From: Tritrichomonas musculus
Lineage: Eukaryota > Parabasalia > Tritrichomonadida > Tritrichomonadidae
Direction of reading: 5' to 3'
DNA: 64,000 bases
NCBI GenBank assembly: GCA_039105265.1
Contig: JAPFFF010000037.1
Location: forward strand, 558,001 to 622,000
The position numbers and the translations under genes were made by a program. The notes under the pieces were generated by a model. It ran no database searches. It was not told the origin of the DNA and worked only from the letters and a program-made list of their open reading frames with translations. Shown here one piece after another: positions 61,647-64,000 of the stretch (within the stretch, counting starts at the first letter, position 1; each line of letters starts with the position of its first letter).

Positions 61647-61724
61647 TTACCGAGCCTTGGCTCTCATTTGCCTCCTCTTGCGCTTTAGACGCCGCATCCT
61701 TTTCTTTAACCACTTTCCTCGCAT
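61647..61724 (-). CDS. RPL41: Ribosomal protein eL41 (25 aa)
   Basis: The - strand carries a 25-codon frame, ATG at 61724 to TAA at 61647, beginning MRGKWLKKRMRRLKRKRR and ending QMRAKAR. This is the size and Arg/Lys sequence of eukaryotic eL41 (human begins MRAKWRKKRMRR). The coding stretch is clearly GC-richer than its surroundings, as expected for a highly expressed gene. It is a single uninterrupted exon. eL41 sits at the interface of the ribosomal subunits. A 64-codon + strand frame over the same DNA is its shadow. Confidence 0.95.
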   Translation of the reverse strand: MRGKWLKKRMRRLKRKRRQMRAKAR

Positions 61725-62223
61725 GGATCCTAAAAGGCCAAACTCTAACCGCTTATCAAAATCGGTTTATCTGAAATTCTTATTTGAAATAAAAAAATTT
61801 TTTGGCGAATATTTATAATTTTTCTAAGAATTATTAACTATTTTCTCAAAAAAAAAATTATTTAATAAATAAATCAATCATTTAACGTCCATATATATAT
61901 GTTTCAGACATATTTATATATTTGATTAATTGTTTATCCAATTTGATTTCTTTGTTTAAGCAATTAAAGTTTTACTCTTATTAAATTAAATTTATGATTT
62001 GATGGGAAGAAAAACGCATCTGAATTCTTTATGGATTCTAAACTAAAAAGAGATAAAATTGTTAAAAAAATTTGAAAACACTTTTTTATTCTTTTATGAT
62101 ACAATATATGTGGAATATGTTGCCAGAGATATATTCACATATATTGGTTTACCATGAAAATATATTATAAAAACAAATTTTAGCTTTTTTATTTCCTCAG
62201 CCGTTTTTTTTTAAATTCAAAAA
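61725..62223. other. Divergent intergenic region, 499 bp
   Basis: Separates the starts of eL41 (-) and the four-TM protein (+) and should hold both promoters. A/T-rich; a GC-richer patch continues about 50 bp upstream of eL41. No defined motif. Confidence 0.5.
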
Positions 62224-62673
62224 ATGCCTGGTGGAAAATACGACTACAAAGCCCCTGCTTTCCCCGCCATAGTTGCATTTGCATTGCATTATGTATATTT
62301 TTGGATGGTCCCATACTGGATTCTGCAATTCATAATTTATTTATGTAAAGATCGTTTAATAGATGATGGCGTCTCAACAGCAGATTGGGTATTTTTATTT
62401 TTATGGGTGTTATTTGCTGTTTTTTCAAACTTTCTCGCAGAACGATCAATCAAACAAACGCAGTGTACAGCATGTTCTCCTTTTTGGTTTTATATTATTT
62501 TTGATATTGTTAGTATTTTTTTCACAATTTACTTTATTATTTTAGCAAATGTAGTTCTTTTCTTCGAATTTGTAACATCAGTTATAACAATTATTATACA
62601 AGGACTCTTGTTTATTGGAACATTTGTTTCTTTCATTATGGTGACACGGGCTAAAAAAATTAAAGCAAAGTAA
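62224..62673 (+). CDS. Small four-TM protein, possibly TMEM17/TMEM216-like
   Basis: 149 aa with four hydrophobic helices (about residues 14-40, 58-76, 88-113, 118-140), a short polar N-terminus (MPGGKYDYKAP) and a basic tail (RAKKIKAK). I do not recognise it securely. The four-TM layout, with WMVPYWILQFIIYL in TM1, resembles TMEM17/TMEM216 proteins of the ciliary transition zone, which would suit a flagellate, but characteristic residues of that family are not evident. The basic C-terminus is compatible with a cytosolic end. Confidence 0.7.
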   Translation: MPGGKYDYKAPAFPAIVAFALHYVYFWMVPYWILQFIIYLCKDRLIDDGVSTADWVFLFLWVLFAVFSNFLAERSIKQTQCTACSPFWFYIIFDIVSIFFTIYFIILANVVLFFEFVTSVITIIIQGLLFIGTFVSFIMVTRAKKIKAK

Positions 62674-63055
62674 ATATATCTTGCTTTGAATGATTTCACA
62701 TTTTATATGTTTATGTGTAAAGATTAAATTTTCATTAATATTCTTTGATTTTTTCTTCAAATTTTACTATTCTAATTTTAAATATAAATAGCGATTATAG
62801 TCAATTAATGTTAAGTTCACCCCCAATCAATTATAACGACTTGAATAATACATTCATATATTTATAAAAAAAAAAAATATCTTTAAATTGGTTAATAAAA
62901 TGAAAGTTAATAACCATAATAACGAAAGCAAGCATTTTCACATAAAATAAAAAAAAAAAATTAGATAAATTCTCTCATAAATGATATTTAATATAAATAC
63001 AACTGCTTAACTCATTAATAAACCGTTTTCTTTATTTCCATGAATAGTATTTAAT
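62674..63055. other. Spacer between convergent genes, 382 bp
   Basis: A/T-rich with A tracts near 62869 and 62951. Nothing recognised. Confidence 0.5.
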
Positions 63056-64000
63056 CTATTTATTTACAGCTACAATACGAGGAGCAGTGATAGATTTAGG
63101 TTGGGGTTGCTGCCTACTTTGCCTGCCTTGTGCTCTTGATTTGGTTATTCTTTGCGTGTTTTCTTGCCCTTTTTTCTGTTCGGTTGATTTTGAAGATCTT
63201 TTTCTGTTAAATGAAAAGTATCTGAGAGTCCCATCAAAATCCAATCTTTGTGAACTATGAAGTATTTCTATAGGGCCAATATCATCAAGTTGAATTTCTT
63301 TATCAAAGAAATCATCAACCCTTTTCAGGCTAATGTATTGAACTAAATCATCAATTATTGGCGATTGCTTTGAGACAGCATCTTTCAAAAACGGATGCTG
63401 AAGAGCTTCTTTTGCAGTAAGCCGTTTTTTCCCATCAACTGTCATTAAACCAGATATAAGAGATTTACATTGGGGTGATATATATGAAGGAATTGTATAT
63501 TCTCCCTTTCTGATTTGATCAAAAAGTTGATTTTGATTACGTTTTGTCCATGGAAGTTGCCCAGTTAACATTGCAAAGAAAATGACGCCTATTGACCAGC
63601 AGTCACTCTTTTTTCCATCGTAAAGTTGTCCTGAAAGGCATTCTGGTGATGCATAACATGGAGAACCGCATGGAGTTGCTGCCAATCCATTGATGTCAAG
63701 AAAACGAGATAAACCAAAGTCAGAAATTTTAACATGACCAAATTGATCGAGAAGGAGATTTTCTGGTTTAAGATCGCGATGAACAACATTAATTGCATGC
63801 AAATAGGAAATGGATTGCAGAATTTCAATCATGAAAGGTTTTGATGCTTCTTCTGAAAGACGCCCACGATCAACAATATATTGAAAAAGTTCACCTCCTG
63901 GACAAAATTCCATAATAATGTAATAGAAATCCTTATCTTTCCAAATATCACATAGTTCAACGATTCCTGGGTGATGAAGCTGCTGATGAATTCGAATTTC
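63056..64000 (-). CDS. CAMK/SNF1-like Ser/Thr protein kinase, 5'-partial
   Basis: The frame is open to the window edge: before the Met at 63913 it continues as ...HHPGIVELCDIW, so the glycine loop and Lys lie outside. Visible motifs: IIMEFCPGGELF hinge, HRDLKPEN, DFGLSR, an activation segment with the CGSPCYASPE motif, DCWSIGVIFF and the R of KKRLTA. The CGSPCYASPE and GGELF features match CAMK-like kinases such as SNF1/AMPK, BRSK and MARK, and the conserved Thr position in front of CGSP (AATPCGSP) is where LKB1-type kinases phosphorylate. The tail is basic and Gln-rich (about 75 residues), without an obvious UBA or KA1 domain. Confidence 0.92.
   Translation of the reverse strand, partial: EIRIHQQLHHPGIVELCDIWKDKDFYYIIMEFCPGGELFQYIVDRGRLSEEASKPFMIEILQSISYLHAINVVHRDLKPENLLLDQFGHVKISDFGLSRFLDINGLAATPCGSPCYASPECLSGQLYDGKKSDCWSIGVIFFAMLTGQLPWTKRNQNQLFDQIRKGEYTIPSYISPQCKSLISGLMTVDGKKRLTAKEALQHPFLKDAVSKQSPIIDDLVQYISLKRVDDFFDKEIQLDDIGPIEILHSSQRLDFDGTLRYFSFNRKRSSKSTEQKKGQENTQRITKSRAQGRQSRQQPQPKSITAPRIVAVNK

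Noticed and set aside
61624-61818. 64-codon + strand frame in a GC-richer patch
   Set aside because: It is the antisense shadow of eL41 on the - strand.

Overview
The window reads as nuclear DNA of a trichomonad (Parabasalia), most like Tritrichomonas. It is very AT-rich and uses the standard code, with TAA, TGA and TAG all serving as stops. Nearly all genes are intronless and many have ATGs preceded by short A/T runs. The gene families are those expanded in trichomonads: Pmp-like/F5/8-type surface proteins, BTB-F5/8 proteins, BspA leucine-rich repeats, kinase-Sel1 proteins, ankyrin proteins and single-C2 proteins. The species name is an inference; no rRNA or other marker gene is present.

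Left part (1-25.2 kb, all + strand): the 3' end of a discoidin-like/Pmp-like surface protein, an importin-beta-type karyopherin, a CCR4 deadenylase, an ERGIC-53-like L-type lectin with a KKXX tail, an unrecognised 1165-aa helical protein, a PA200/Blm10-like proteasome activator, a BTB-F5/8 protein, a decayed kinase-Sel1 pseudogene, and a beta-propeller protein with a predicted N-myristoylation site.

Middle (25.3-39.8 kb, all - strand): a C2 protein, a Pmp-like pseudogene bracketed by two non-autonomous DNA transposons (a MULE-like element with a 9-bp target duplication and a TA-flanked element with long inverted repeats), a Yip1-family protein, the mismatch-repair endonuclease PMS2, a protein with three tandem kinase domains, and a seven-TM receptor-like protein carrying a BspA-type LRR tail.

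Non-coding island (39.8-45.5 kb): about 65 copies of a 34/35-bp minisatellite, bounded by tRNA-Phe(GAA) on one side and a 16-bp copy of that tRNA's 3' end on the other, then tRNA-Gly(GCC).

Right part (45.5-64 kb, mixed strands): an SLC2-type sugar transporter, a TSNAXIP1-like coiled-coil gene that appears to contain a spliceosomal intron, CNOT9, an ankyrin protein, an EF-hand protein, a tomosyn-like R-SNARE propeller protein, a UBAC2-like rhomboid-UBA protein, a class B DnaJ, an ARM-like protein, the 25-codon ribosomal protein eL41, a small four-TM protein, and a 5'-truncated CAMK-like kinase.

Most genes are housekeeping: mRNA decay (CCR4, CNOT9), proteostasis (PA200, DnaJ, UBAC2-like), trafficking (lectin, Yip1, tomosyn) and DNA repair (PMS2). 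The least conventional items are the 7TM-LRR protein next to the triple kinase, the tRNA-bounded minisatellite, and the two transposon-derived elements.
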